6,723 nt of DNA from Pseudomonadota bacterium (GTDB lineage Bacteria > Pseudomonadota > Gammaproteobacteria > SZUA-229), in the NCBI GenBank assembly GCA_030836935.1, contig JAUPMA010000088.1:1-6723 (forward strand). Reading direction: 5' to 3'. Position numbers and translations under genes: made by a program. The notes below the pieces were generated by a model. It saw nothing but the letters and a program-made list of their open reading frames with translations, was not told the origin of the DNA and did not search any database. Shown one piece after another: positions 1-6,616 of this stretch; positions within the stretch are counted from its first letter, which is position 1; each line of letters begins with the position of its first letter.

Positions 1-583
1 CCGCCAGCTGATCCGGCGTCACCATGCCGGTTAGCACCAGCAAATAAGTTACTACGGGCGTTTCAAAGGCGAGACCAAATGCCAGAAAGATCGCAATAAT
101 AAAATCCAGATACTGGCCGATGTCGGTCATCATGGCGACACCATCCGGTGTGGTCATCACCATGTACTTGAACACAACTGGAAACACCGCGAAGTAAGCG
201 AAGGCCATGCCGCAATAAAATAAAACCACACTGGAAAAAACCAGCGGAACAATTAACCGTTTTTCATGGCGATAAAGTCCTGGCGCCACAAATGCCCAGA
301 TCTGGTACAGCGTATAAGGCAAGGAGACAACCAGCGACAGCAACAACACCATTTTCATCGGCACCAGAAACGGCGAAATGACACCGGTGGCAATCATGGT
401 GGTGCCGGGCGGCAGCATTTCCTGCAAGGGCTTGGCTGCCATGGTGTAGATATCCTGCGCAAACGGCAGCATGCACAAAAACAATATCAACACGGCCAAT
501 ACAATGCGCACCAAACGGTTGCGCAATTCGATCAGGTGATCAATAAAACCCTGTTCTTTTTTTGATGGCGTACCGCTACTCAT
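1..583 (-). CDS. tatC: Sec-independent protein translocase subunit TatC (3' end outside window)
   Basis: TatC is the inner-membrane core of the twin-arginine translocase. With TatB it forms the receptor for folded precursor proteins carrying an RR signal peptide. My reading of the minus strand from ATG at 583 gives 194 residues before the window ends; full-length TatC is about 250. The N-terminus has the conserved cytoplasmic HLIELR motif (residues 16-21, with E19 matching the signal-binding Glu). F98 and E107 in the WAFVAPGLYRHEKR region match the first cytoplasmic loop that contacts the twin arginines, and the fourth membrane helix carries the conserved Glu (E174 in AFETPV). Four of six membrane helices are complete; the cut falls in the cytoplasmic loop before helix 5. 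The start overlaps the tatB stop (ATGA), so translational coupling is likely. Identification is firm; only the C-terminal quarter is unseen. Confidence 0.97.
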   Translation of the reverse strand, partial: MSSGTPSKKEQGFIDHLIELRNRLVRIVLAVLILFLCMLPFAQDIYTMAAKPLQEMLPPGTTMIATGVISPFLVPMKMVLLLSLVVSLPYTLYQIWAFVAPGLYRHEKRLIVPLVFSSVVLFYCGMAFAYFAVFPVVFKYMVMTTPDGVAMMTDIGQYLDFIIAIFLAFGLAFETPVVTYLLVLTGMVTPDQLA

Positions 584-1032
584 ACCGGCTTGTCTTTTTC
601 GGCGACGGGTGACGCAGCTTGAGTTGCATCAGTGACTGGCGCAGTTACAACCGGCTTTGATGACGCCTGTTGCTCGGCATGAAAATCCTTTTCTTCGATG
701 ATTTCGTATTGACGCTCAGCCGGTGATTCAATTTTCTTTGCAGCATCATCCGGCTTGCTGTCATGCATGACATCGCGGTTGAGAATATCCTGTGATTGAT
801 TGAGCTTGCCTTGCAACTCACGAATCTGCACTTCCTGATTATGCAAAATGCGTTTCAGTTCGCTGGCGTCGAATTCTTTCTCAACTTCACTTCTGACACC
901 TTCAACATAACGACGCACACGACCCACCCAATGACCGATGGTGCGCGCAGCCTGTGGCAGACGCTCCGGCCCCAGCACAATCAGCGCCAGCACCAGAATC
1001 AGCGCCACTTCCCAGAAGCCGACATCGAACAT
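580..1032 (-). CDS. tatB: Sec-independent protein translocase subunit TatB
   Basis: TatB pairs with TatC to make the Tat substrate-recognition complex in the inner membrane. The 150-residue protein begins MFDVGFWE, with the polar Glu8 at the head of the membrane helix typical of TatB. It continues with a single hydrophobic helix (about residues 6-21), the GPERLP hinge, an amphipathic helix (about 25-60) and a long charged, Ala/Pro/Lys-rich tail of low conservation. The MFD start and the GPxRLP hinge separate it from TatA, whose hinge is FGTxKL. It lies six bases after tatA and overlaps tatC by four bases (ATGA). Its ribosome site is poor, so it probably depends on translation of tatA. Length is slightly below the E. 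coli protein (171), which is usual because the tail varies. Confidence 0.96.
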   Translation of the reverse strand: MFDVGFWEVALILVLALIVLGPERLPQAARTIGHWVGRVRRYVEGVRSEVEKEFDASELKRILHNQEVQIRELQGKLNQSQDILNRDVMHDSKPDDAAKKIESPAERQYEIIEEKDFHAEQQASSKPVVTAPVTDATQAASPVAEKDKPV

Positions 1033-1038
1033 TGGCTG

Positions 1039-1287
1039 TTACTTTACGTTTTCTTTTTTCTCAGTAACTTCGCCTTCAATTACGCGACCCTGAGATTTAT
1101 CGCTCAATTTGTCCTGTTCTTTTTTTTCCTGATCCTTGGTGGCTTCGGCATCACCTTCGCGCATCGACTTCTTGAAATTACTGATGGCCGAGCCCAGATC
1201 GCCACCAATATTACGCAGCTTGCTGGTACCAAACAGCAATACAACAATACCCAGTACAAGCAGTAAATGACCAATACTTAAACCCAT
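1039..1287 (-). CDS. tatA: Sec-independent protein translocase subunit TatA
   Basis: TatA is the pore- or weakening-forming subunit that assembles on the TatBC-substrate complex and lets folded proteins cross the inner membrane. The 82-residue protein has a short N-terminal membrane helix (about residues 4-19), the diagnostic LLFGTSKL hinge (residues 17-24), an amphipathic helix [15 protein letters not shown] with the conserved Phe (F38), and a Lys/Glu/Asp-rich cytoplasmic tail. A His at position 7 takes the place of the polar residue often found early in the TatA membrane helix. The start is supported by AGGAG at 1299-1295, seven bases before the ATG. It is the first gene of tatABC, 74 bases downstream of hisE, with a possible terminator and promoter between them. 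Confidence 0.97.
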   Translation of the reverse strand: MGLSIGHLLLVLGIVVLLFGTSKLRNIGGDLGSAISNFKKSMREGDAEATKDQEKKEQDKLSDKSQGRVIEGEVTEKKENVK

Positions 1288-1307
1288 GGCGTTTCTCCTG
1301 ATGTTAT

Positions 1308-1326
1308 GCCGTTACACTCTAACGGC
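1308..1326 (-). other. Perfect stem-loop in the tatA leader
   Basis: On the minus strand GCCGTTA and TAACGGC form a perfect 7-bp inverted repeat around a five-base loop (GAGTG). It ends eight bases before the tatA ribosome site. No T-run follows, so it is not an intrinsic terminator. It could be an RNA hairpin at the 5' end of the tat message or a small operator. The dyad is directly visible; any role is inference. Confidence 0.4.
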
Positions 1327-1327
1327 G

Positions 1328-1357
1328 TGTATAAGTAATAAAAATGTCCTGATTCAG
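1328..1357 (-). promoter_or_regulatory. Possible sigma-70 promoter for tatABC
   Basis: On the minus strand CTGAAT (1357-1352) and TATACA (1333-1328) sit 18 bases apart and would start transcription near 1321, some 30 bases before tatA. Each hexamer is an imperfect match, and the -35 lies inside the hairpin that follows hisE. The call rests on position and weak matches only. Confidence 0.25.
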
Positions 1358-1360
1358 GAC
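1336..1360 (-). terminator. Probable intrinsic terminator after hisE
   Basis: Starting one base after the hisE stop, the minus strand has GTCCTG-AAT-CAGGAC, a perfect 6-bp stem with a three-base loop, then an A and TTTTTATT. The stem is short and only half GC, so termination may be partial and some his transcripts could continue into tatABC. The structure is visible; its efficiency is unknown. Confidence 0.5.
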
Positions 1361-1361
1361 G

Positions 1362-1682
1362 TTATTTCTTTTCTCTGGCTGCTTTCTCGTCAATGCCGGA
1401 AAGTCCGAATCTTCTGTCCAGTTCCTGCAACACGTCTTCCGGTTTCAGACCCTGCTGCGCCAGCAGCACCATGCAGTGAAACCACAAGTCGGCCACTTCA
1501 TGAATAATTTTTTGCCCGTTGCCGTCTTTTGCGGCCATCACGGTTTCAGTGGCTTCCTCACCGATTTTTTTCAGGATCGCGTCCAACCCCTTGGAGTACA
1601 GTTTGGCAACATACGATGAATCCGCATCCGCCTGCTTGCGCTGCTCCAGCACTTCCGCCAATCGTTGCAGCACATCACTCAT
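1362..1682 (-). CDS. hisE: Phosphoribosyl-ATP pyrophosphohydrolase HisE
   Basis: HisE removes pyrophosphate from PR-ATP to give PR-AMP, the second step of histidine synthesis, in the cytosol. The 106-residue protein is an all-alpha MazG-like fold with the family signature: [17 protein letters not shown] (about 23-39), GEEATE (41-46) supplying Mg-binding acidic residues, and HEVADLWFH (61-69) with E62 and D65 as further metal ligands. It is a separate gene here, not fused to HisI as in enteric bacteria. The start overlaps the hisI stop as ATGA, so the two products are probably made in a coupled way. It is the last gene of the his cluster and is followed at once by a hairpin with a T-run. Confidence 0.96.
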   Translation of the reverse strand: MSDVLQRLAEVLEQRKQADADSSYVAKLYSKGLDAILKKIGEEATETVMAAKDGNGQKIIHEVADLWFHCMVLLAQQGLKPEDVLQELDRRFGLSGIDEKAAREKK

Positions 1683-2077
1683 TTATAAATATCCTTGGGA
1701 TTTTTTATAACCGCATCCATTGTTTGCCAGACACCATTGCTGAATTCCCTGAAGAAACAACTCTGTCGGCCGGTATGACAGGCAATGTCACCGATTTGCT
1801 CGATGGCCAGCAGAATCACGTCATTGTCACAATCCAGTCGGACGGATTTAACTTTCTGGATATGACCGGATTCTTCGCCCTTGTGCCAGAGTTTCTTGCG
1901 CGAGCGCGAATAATAAACCGCCTCGCCTTTTTCCACAGTCATTGCCAGAGACTCGCGATTCATCCAGGCAAACATCAGCACGCGCCCGGTTGTTGCATCC
2001 TGCGCAATCGCTGGTACCAGACCCTCATCGGTCCATTTGATTTCATCCAGCCAGCGCTGTTTGTTCAACTCAGTCAT
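1679..2077 (-). CDS. hisI: Phosphoribosyl-AMP cyclohydrolase HisI
   Basis: HisI opens the purine ring of PR-AMP to form ProFAR, the third step of histidine synthesis; it is a Zn- and Mg-dependent cytosolic homodimer. In the 132 residues the family motifs are intact: [10 protein letters not shown] (35-44), [18 protein letters not shown] (55-72), the acidic metal cluster LDCDND (D82, D84, D86 for Mg; C83 for Zn) and [11 protein letters not shown] (99-109) with the other two Zn cysteines, C100 and C107. Length matches stand-alone PR-AMP cyclohydrolases. Its ATG shares one base with the hisF stop (TAATG) and its stop overlaps the hisE start. There is no good ribosome site of its own, so re-initiation after hisF is likely. 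Confidence 0.97.
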   Translation of the reverse strand: MTELNKQRWLDEIKWTDEGLVPAIAQDATTGRVLMFAWMNRESLAMTVEKGEAVYYSRSRKKLWHKGEESGHIQKVKSVRLDCDNDVILLAIEQIGDIACHTGRQSCFFREFSNGVWQTMDAVIKNPKDIYK

Positions 2078-2850
2078 TACAAGCGCACTTCAATGCCGCA
2101 ACGAGCCATGTGTTCCTTGGCCTGCTGCACGGTGTATTCGGCAAAATGAAAAATACTGGCTGCCAGCACGGCTTCGGCATGGCCTTCAATTATTCCATCC
2201 ACCAGATGCTGCAAATTGCCCACGCCACCTGATGCAATCACCGGAACCGGAACGGCATCGGAAATAGCGCGCGTCAAGGCCAGATCAAATCCGGATTTGG
2301 TGCCGTCGCGATCCATGCTGGTCAGCAGAATCTCTCCGGCGCCAAATGCCGCCATCTTGCCCGCCCATTCAACAGCATCCAGGCCGGTGGTTTTGCGGCC
2401 ACCGTGAGTAAAGATTTCCCAGCGGTCTGATTCACCCTCAGCACTGACTTTTTTTGCATCAATCGCAACAACGATGCATTGCGAACCTACGCGATCACTT
2501 GCCTGTTTGACAAAATCCGGATTGAAAACAGCGGCCGTATTGATTGCTACCTTGTCAGCGCCGGCATTCAGCAGCAACCGCACATCTTCAATTTTGCGGA
2601 TACCACCACCGACAGTCAGCGGAATAAAAACCTGTTCTGCCACCTTTTCAACAACATGCACAATGGTATCACGGTTGTCTGAACTGGCCGTAATGTCCAG
2701 AAATGTTATTTCATCTGCACCTTCACGGTCATAGCGCCGCGCCACTTCCACCGGATCGCCGGCATCGCGTATATCAACAAATTTGACGCCTTTTACAACA
2801 CGACCGTCTTTAACATCCAGACAGGGAATTATGCGCTTGGCCAGTGACAT
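2077..2850 (-). CDS. hisF: Imidazole glycerol phosphate synthase, cyclase subunit HisF
   Basis: HisF uses ammonia from HisH to convert PRFAR to imidazole glycerol phosphate plus AICAR, linking histidine to purine synthesis. The 257-residue protein is a complete (beta/alpha)8 barrel of the usual length. It has the start [10 protein letters not shown] with the catalytic Asp D12, the half-barrel mirror Asp D131 in VVAIDAKK, and two phosphate-binding loops, VGGGIR (80-85) and the later IASGGVGN. Its fold and half-barrel repeat are shared with HisA, its upstream neighbour, two bases away. A GGA (GCGGACTGATT before ATG) may serve as ribosome site. The cyclase partner HisH is encoded two genes upstream in the same operon. 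Confidence 0.98.
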   Translation of the reverse strand: MSLAKRIIPCLDVKDGRVVKGVKFVDIRDAGDPVEVARRYDREGADEITFLDITASSDNRDTIVHVVEKVAEQVFIPLTVGGGIRKIEDVRLLLNAGADKVAINTAAVFNPDFVKQASDRVGSQCIVVAIDAKKVSAEGESDRWEIFTHGGRKTTGLDAVEWAGKMAAFGAGEILLTSMDRDGTKSGFDLALTRAISDAVPVPVIASGGVGNLQHLVDGIIEGHAEAVLAASIFHFAEYTVQQAKEHMARCGIEVRL

Positions 2851-2852
2851 AA

Positions 2853-3584
2853 TCAGTCCGCATCCGCCAGCGATTGGGCTTCGGCAAAATCCAGCGTGCC
2901 TTCGTAAATGGCACGGCCGGTAATTGCACCTTCTATGCCTTCGTGCTCAACCGCTTTCAGAGCCTTGATATCGTTCATATTGGTAATACCGCCGGATGCA
3001 ATCACCGGAATATTAATCGCTCGCGCCAGGCGAACCGTGGCATCAATATTCACGCCCTGCATCATGCCATCACGCGCAATGTCGGTGTAAATAATGGCTT
3101 CAATGCCATCTTCTTCATATTTTTGGGCGAGGTCTATGACATTGTGTTTTGAAATTTTTGACCATCCGTCAATCGCGACCTTGCCGTCTTTGGCATCCAG
3201 ACCAATGATGACGTGACCGATATAACCGGAACACACATCGGTTACAAAATGCGGATCGCTCACCGCCTTGGTGCCGACAATGACATAACGTACACCGGCA
3301 TCAAGATAAGTCTGAATGGTTTTTTCGGAACGGATACCACCGCCCACCTGCACCGGCACATCGGGATAGGCTTCAACTATCTGATGAATGACATCAGCAT
3401 TTACCGGCTCACCGGCAAAAGCGCCATCCAGATCCACCAGATGCAACCGCCGGCATCCGGCTTCTACCCAGCGTCCGGCCATGGCCACAGGATCATCGGA
3501 AAACACCGTATCCTGATCCATTTTGCCTTGACGCAAACGCACACATTTACCTTCTTTAAGATCAATCGCAGGGATAATAAGCAT
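2853..3584 (-). CDS. hisA: ProFAR isomerase HisA
   Basis: HisA carries out the Amadori rearrangement of ProFAR to PRFAR, the fourth step of histidine synthesis. The 243 residues form one (beta/alpha)8 barrel: [17 protein letters not shown] with the catalytic base D8, [10 protein letters not shown] (49-58), VQVGGGIR (78-85) as the first phosphate loop, the catalytic acid D130 in [30 protein letters not shown], and VIASGGI as the second phosphate loop. The DGW motif after D130 favours HisA over its paralogue HisF. It follows hisH by 15 bases, with a clear ribosome site (AGAAGG) about 10 bases before the ATG. It ends two bases before hisF. Confidence 0.98.
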   Translation of the reverse strand: MLIIPAIDLKEGKCVRLRQGKMDQDTVFSDDPVAMAGRWVEAGCRRLHLVDLDGAFAGEPVNADVIHQIVEAYPDVPVQVGGGIRSEKTIQTYLDAGVRYVIVGTKAVSDPHFVTDVCSGYIGHVIIGLDAKDGKVAIDGWSKISKHNVIDLAQKYEEDGIEAIIYTDIARDGMMQGVNIDATVRLARAINIPVIASGGITNMNDIKALKAVEHEGIEGAITGRAIYEGTLDFAEAQSLADAD

Positions 3585-3599
3585 TGTTATTTTGCCTTC

Positions 3600-4238
3600 T
3601 TATTTACCATTCCAACGGGAGAAATTCTTGAGAAGCTGCAGGCCGTCACGCGCACTTTTTTCCGGATGAAACTGCACCGCAAAAACATTGTTGCGACCGA
3701 TTGCGGAAACGAAGTTGATGCCATGGGTGGTTGTACCCGTGACGAGAGAATGATCTTCGGGATTCATATAATAACTGTGTACAAAATAAAACCGGCTGTT
3801 GTCTTCAATGCCTTGCCACAGGGGATGATCAACAGTTTGCTGCACCTGATTCCAGCCCATGTGCGGCACTTTGAGCCGTGTGCCATTTGCAGCACGCAAA
3901 TCATTGCCGAAAAAACGGACGTCTCCGCCGTACAAACCCAAACAATTAATGCCTGCATTTTCTTCGCTGTAATCGAGCAGAACCTGCATGCCCATGCAGA
4001 TACCTAAAAAAGGTTTTTCGCGCGCTGCCTGTAACACCACGTCCTGCAAATCACGCTGTATTAATTCATGCATGCAATCGCGTGCCGCACCCTGCCCCGG
4101 AAACACCACGCGCGCCGCATTGCGAATATCATCTGCACTGGAAGTAACCTGAACCGGCTGGCCTTCTGCAACATGCTCCAGCGCCTTGGCCACGGAACGC
4201 AAATTACCCATGCCGTAATCAACCACAGCAATCGTCAC
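3600..4238 (-). CDS. hisH: Imidazole glycerol phosphate synthase, glutaminase subunit HisH (GTG start)
   Basis: HisH is the class I glutamine amidotransferase that hydrolyses glutamine and channels ammonia into HisF. In 212 residues it shows VDYGMGNLRSV (6-16), FPGQGAARDCM (46-56, the oxyanion strand), the nucleophile elbow LGICMGMQ with C81, and AVQFHPEKS giving H191 and E193, so the Cys-His-Glu triad is complete. The start codon is GTG at 4238. No other start is possible further upstream, because the codon before it in the same frame is the TAA stop of hisB. AAGGGG at 4253-4248, inside the end of hisB, lies nine bases before the GTG and supports it. Zero bases separate the two genes. Confidence 0.97.
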   Translation of the reverse strand: MTIAVVDYGMGNLRSVAKALEHVAEGQPVQVTSSADDIRNAARVVFPGQGAARDCMHELIQRDLQDVVLQAAREKPFLGICMGMQVLLDYSEENAGINCLGLYGGDVRFFGNDLRAANGTRLKVPHMGWNQVQQTVDHPLWQGIEDNSRFYFVHSYYMNPEDHSLVTGTTTHGINFVSAIGRNNVFAVQFHPEKSARDGLQLLKNFSRWNGK

Positions 4239-4832
4239 TTACAGCGTCCCCTTGGTTGAAGGCAAAACACCGCTCATGCGGGGATCCGCCTCCAGCGCCA
4301 TGCGCAAGGCGCGACCGAATGCCTTGAAGATGGTTTCTGCGATGTGATGCGCATTGTTGCCGCGCAGGCCGTCAATGTGCAGGGTAACCTGGGCGTGATT
4401 GACAAAACCCTGGAAAAATTCGTGCAGCAGATCGACATCAAATGCGCCAATCGTGGCCCGCGGATAGGCCACGTGATATTCCAGCCCGGCGCGTCCGGAA
4501 AAATCGATCACCACACGCGACAGGGCTTCATCCAGTGGCACATAGGCATGGCCATAACGGCGTATGCCTTTTTTGTCGCCCACTGCCCTGGCAAAAGCCT
4601 GGCCGAGGGTGATGCCGATATCTTCCACCGTGTGGTGGGCATCGATATGCAGATCACCGCTGGCTTCGATTTCAAGATCAATCAGACCATGACGCGATAC
4701 CTGATCCAGCATGTGGTCAAGAAAGGGAACACCGGTATTGAAACTGGATTGGCCCGTGCCATCGAGATTGACATGGGCTTTGATGCGGGTTTCCAGCGTG
4801 TCACGACTGACATTCGCTGTGCGGGCAGACAT
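4239..4832 (-). CDS. hisB: Imidazoleglycerol-phosphate dehydratase HisB (monofunctional)
   Basis: HisB dehydrates imidazole glycerol phosphate to imidazole acetol phosphate, step six of histidine synthesis, using Mn in a large homo-oligomer. I place the start at ATG 4832, giving 197 residues, the usual length of the one-domain enzyme, with GGAG at 4845-4842 nine bases before it. An in-frame TTG at 4856 would add eight residues (MLNPEFIL) and is less likely, since the ribosome site would then lie inside the coding region. Seen motifs: [17 protein letters not shown] (34-42), the metal ligands HHTVEDIG (H66, H67, E70) and, in the second half-repeat, HHIAE (H162, H163, E166), then PSTKG near the end. 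The HAD phosphatase domain found at the N-terminus of enteric HisB is absent, so histidinol-phosphate phosphatase must be encoded elsewhere. It is the first gene of the cluster here. Confidence 0.97.
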   Translation of the reverse strand: MSARTANVSRDTLETRIKAHVNLDGTGQSSFNTGVPFLDHMLDQVSRHGLIDLEIEASGDLHIDAHHTVEDIGITLGQAFARAVGDKKGIRRYGHAYVPLDEALSRVVIDFSGRAGLEYHVAYPRATIGAFDVDLLHEFFQGFVNHAQVTLHIDGLRGNNAHHIAETIFKAFGRALRMALEADPRMSGVLPSTKGTL

Positions 4833-4865
4833 TAGAATAAACTCCGGGTTCAACAATCACCAAGA

Positions 4866-4893
4866 CGCATAGCATACACCCATCCTGCGTCAG
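4866..4893 (-). promoter_or_regulatory. Likely sigma-70 promoter of the hisBHAFIE cluster
   Basis: On the minus strand CTGACG (4893-4888) and TATGCG (4871-4866) lie 16 bases apart, and the -10 is preceded by TGC, giving an extended -10. Transcription would start near 4859, leaving a leader of under 30 bases before hisB. That is too short for a histidine-rich leader peptide and attenuator, and none is visible. The -35 sits in a small dyad, CCTG-ACG-CAGG. The matches are moderate; the position between two operons supports the call. Confidence 0.45.
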
Positions 4894-4894
4894 G

Positions 4895-4922
4895 AAAAAA
4901 CTGCTGCCGGTTCTCCCCGCCG
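4895..4922 (-). terminator. Probable intrinsic terminator of pip-dtd
   Basis: On the minus strand, about 35 bases after the dtd stop, a GC-rich arm (GCGGCGGG) faces CCGGCAGC across a small purine-rich loop, with six of eight positions able to pair. AG and a run of six T follow. The stem is imperfect, so strength is uncertain. It sits directly upstream of the his promoter, as expected between two co-directional operons. Confidence 0.42.
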
Positions 4923-4956
4923 CGTCATTTCCTGAATCACGCAGACCTGAACAGAG

Positions 4957-5397
4957 TCAGTGCGTCTCCAGCCAGAAAGTCACCGGACCATCGTTGATCA
5001 GGGCGACTTTCATGTCGGCGCCGAAACAACCCGTCTGAACCTGCGGGGACTGCTGCCGGCTCAGCTCTGCCACACGATCAAACCATTTGACGCCTTCGGC
5101 CGGTGTCGCCGCCAGGGAAAAACCGGGGCGCATGCCACTCCGGGTATCTGCGGCCAGCGTGAATTGCGGCACCAGCAGCAGCTCGCCCCGGATATCCAGC
5201 AGGCTCCGGTTCATTTTTCCGGCTTCGTCGGCAAATACACGATAGCCAAATATGCGTTCCACGCAACGTTGCGCCTGGGCTTCGCCATCATTTTTCTGCA
5301 CACCCAGCAACACCAGCAAACCCGGGCCAATCGCGGCCAGCTGTTCGCCCCCGACCACCACACTGGCTTGCGCCACACGTTGCAGCAGAGCAATCAT
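4957..5397 (-). CDS. dtd: D-aminoacyl-tRNA deacylase
   Basis: Dtd hydrolyses D-amino acids, and also glycine mischarged on tRNA-Ala, from tRNAs, keeping D-residues out of proteins; it acts in the cytosol as a homodimer. The 146 residues fit the family length (about 145). Seen: MIALLQRVAQASVVV at the N-terminus, GPGLLVLLGV (24-33), GYRVFADEAGKMN (51-63), QFTLAADT (78-85), RPGF (90-93) and the C-terminal NDGPVTFWL (135-143), whose Gly137-Pro138 is the chirality-checking cis Gly-Pro motif. The usual SQFTL motif reads PQFTL (P77); Q78 and T80 are kept. Its ATG overlaps the pip stop (ATGA), and it has no strong ribosome site, so it is probably translated by coupling with pip. Confidence 0.96.
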   Translation of the reverse strand: MIALLQRVAQASVVVGGEQLAAIGPGLLVLLGVQKNDGEAQAQRCVERIFGYRVFADEAGKMNRSLLDIRGELLLVPQFTLAADTRSGMRPGFSLAATPAEGVKWFDRVAELSRQQSPQVQTGCFGADMKVALINDGPVTFWLETH

Positions 5398-6353
5398 TTC
5401 AGCCGCGCCCCGATCTCATCGGCTGCCCTGACCAAGGCACTGCGAATACCTTTCTCCATGGCTGAGTGACCGCAATCAGCAATAATATTGAGCTGCGCCT
5501 GTGGCCAGGCCTGATGCAACGCCCAGGCCTGTTCCAGCGGGCAAATGGTGTCGTAACGGCCATGAATAATGTAACCGGGAATATCTTTCAGTCTGCCGGC
5601 ATCTTCCAGCAGCTGGTTGGGGCGAAAAAAACTGTGATTCACAAAATAATGGCATTCAATGCGGGCGATGCTTAATGCCGCCTGCGGATCGGCAAAATGA
5701 TCCAGCACGCTGGTATTGGGCAACAAGGTGGCGGTGCGGCCTTCCCAGATTGACCAGGCTCTGGCAGCGGCCAGCTGAACCTGTGGATCACTGGAAGTCA
5801 GGCGTCTGTAATAGGCCGCCACCATATCTTGACGCTCCGCCGGCGGAATTACCTGCAGATAATCTTGCCAGTAGTCGGGATACAACGCACTGGCGCCCTG
5901 CTGATAAAACCAGTCGATATCCTGCTGGCGAGTGAGAAAAATACCGCGCAATATCAGCCCGGTTACCCGCTGCGGGTAGGTTTGGGCGTAGGCCAGCGCC
6001 AGGGTCGATCCCCACGAGCCACCGAACAGCAGCCAGCGGTCTATACCGCAACGCTGACGGATTTGTTCCATGTCGGCCACCAGATCCCAGGTGGTATTGG
6101 CGGCAAGTTCGGCATGCGGCGTTGACCGGCCGCAACCACGCTGATCAAACAGAATGATGCGGTATACCTCCGGGTTAAAGAACCTCCGCTGCCAGGCCTC
6201 GCAGCCTGAACCGGGACCCCCATGCAGAAACACCACCGGCACACCTCCGGGATTGCCGCATTCTTCAACGTAAAGGTTATGGATGGCATCCACCGCCAGA
6301 CGATAGTGGGTATAGGCATCGATGGCCGGATAAAAATCGCGCATTGTTTTCAT
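5394..6353 (-). CDS. pip: Proline iminopeptidase (S33 alpha/beta hydrolase)
   Basis: Pip releases N-terminal proline from peptides in the cytosol. The 319 residues (family about 310-320) show the typical N-terminus RDFYPAIDAY, the oxyanion-hole motif HGGPGSG (44-50), FDQRGCGRS (69-77), the nucleophile elbow GGSWGS with S113, the catalytic Asp in GRYDTICP (D268) and the catalytic His in DCGHSAMEKG (H296). The GGSWGS and HGGPG pair plus the lid region separate it from haloperoxidases and epoxide hydrolases of the same fold. Two starts are possible: ATG 6353, which lies only three bases after AAGG, and ATG 6344, twelve bases after it. I keep the upstream one, but neither spacing is ideal. The gene overlaps dtd by four bases and is transcribed away from the candidate small RNA on the other strand. 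Confidence 0.95.
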   Translation of the reverse strand: MKTMRDFYPAIDAYTHYRLAVDAIHNLYVEECGNPGGVPVVFLHGGPGSGCEAWQRRFFNPEVYRIILFDQRGCGRSTPHAELAANTTWDLVADMEQIRQRCGIDRWLLFGGSWGSTLALAYAQTYPQRVTGLILRGIFLTRQQDIDWFYQQGASALYPDYWQDYLQVIPPAERQDMVAAYYRRLTSSDPQVQLAAARAWSIWEGRTATLLPNTSVLDHFADPQAALSIARIECHYFVNHSFFRPNQLLEDAGRLKDIPGYIIHGRYDTICPLEQAWALHQAWPQAQLNIIADCGHSAMEKGIRSALVRAADEIGARLK

Positions 6354-6360
6354 ATACCTT

Positions 6361-6378
6361 TGTAGGATTTCGCCTACA
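6361..6378. promoter_or_regulatory. GacA/UvrY-type upstream activating sequence
   Basis: TGTAGG-ATTTCG-CCTACA is a perfect 6-bp dyad with a six-base spacer. The GacA box upstream of Rsm/Csr small RNAs is known as TGTAAG-N6-CTTACA. This site differs only by the same A-to-G change in both arms, so symmetry and spacing are kept. It lies about 85 bases before the likely start of the GGA-rich RNA and just upstream of the pip ribosome site. The dyad is seen; GacA binding is inference. It could instead be a hairpin in the pip leader. Confidence 0.6.
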
Positions 6379-6393
6379 GGAATCCGCTAAACA

Positions 6394-6405
6394 ACCCTAC
6401 AGGGT
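6394..6405. repeat. Palindrome ACCCT-AC-AGGGT with a repeat of CCTACAGG
   Basis: A 12-base near-perfect palindrome (five paired bases each side of AC) contains CCTACAGG, the same eight bases found at 6373-6380 in the right arm of the putative GacA box, 23 bases away. That is about two helical turns. It may be a half-site for the same regulator or an independent operator of pip or the small RNA. Confidence 0.35.
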
Positions 6406-6421
6406 GACGACACACAAGCTG

Positions 6422-6450
6422 ATGTCCGTTAATAGGCGGCTGATCATACT
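6422..6450 (+). promoter_or_regulatory. Possible promoter core of the GGA-rich small RNA
   Basis: CATACT (6445-6450) is a fair -10 match and would place the start near 6456-6458, just before the first GGA motif. The -35 at 17 bases upstream (ATGTCC, 6422-6427) is weak. Weak -35 elements suit promoters that need an activator such as GacA. The call depends mainly on where the GGA-rich block begins. Confidence 0.3.
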
Positions 6451-6485
6451 ACACACCAAGGACGCAAGGACTTGGCAGGAAGGAC

Positions 6486-6525
6486 ACAGGGACAGGGAAC
6501 GAGCAGAAAGGGATACAGGGACAGG
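6486..6525 (+). repeat. Direct repeat ACAGGGACAGG
   Basis: The 11-base unit occurs at 6486-6496 and again at 6515-6525, 29 bases apart, each carrying AGGGA plus a following AGG. The copies lie in the densest part of the GGA-rich RNA and probably represent duplicated CsrA/RsmA binding sites. Confidence 0.6.
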
Positions 6526-6616
6526 AGCCGGATGCAACAGAACAGGCCATGACGGCCACAACAGGACTCCAGGAACGCTCACAGGCCAGACTCAATCACC
6601 TAGGATCAGGATGCCT

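Noticed and set aside
1529..2149. Plus-strand open frame of 206 codons opposite hisE, hisI and the end of hisF
   Set aside because: Antisense to three motif-complete genes, with no recognisable product.
3213..4007. Plus-strand open frame of 264 codons opposite hisA and hisH
   Set aside because: It is antisense to two well-conserved genes with intact motifs and shows no domain or ribosome site of its own.
4833..4856. TTG at 4856 as the start of hisB
   Set aside because: ATG 4832 has GGAG at good spacing and gives the usual 197-residue enzyme; the eight extra residues match nothing known to me in the family.
4833..4956. His-operon leader peptide and attenuator
   Set aside because: No short frame with a run of His codons and too little space between the likely promoter and hisB.
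6397..6582. Minus-strand open frame of 61 codons over the GGA-rich block
   Set aside because: No ribosome site and no recognisable domain; its Leu/Ser/Pro/Val-rich translation is the complement of the purine-rich repeats.
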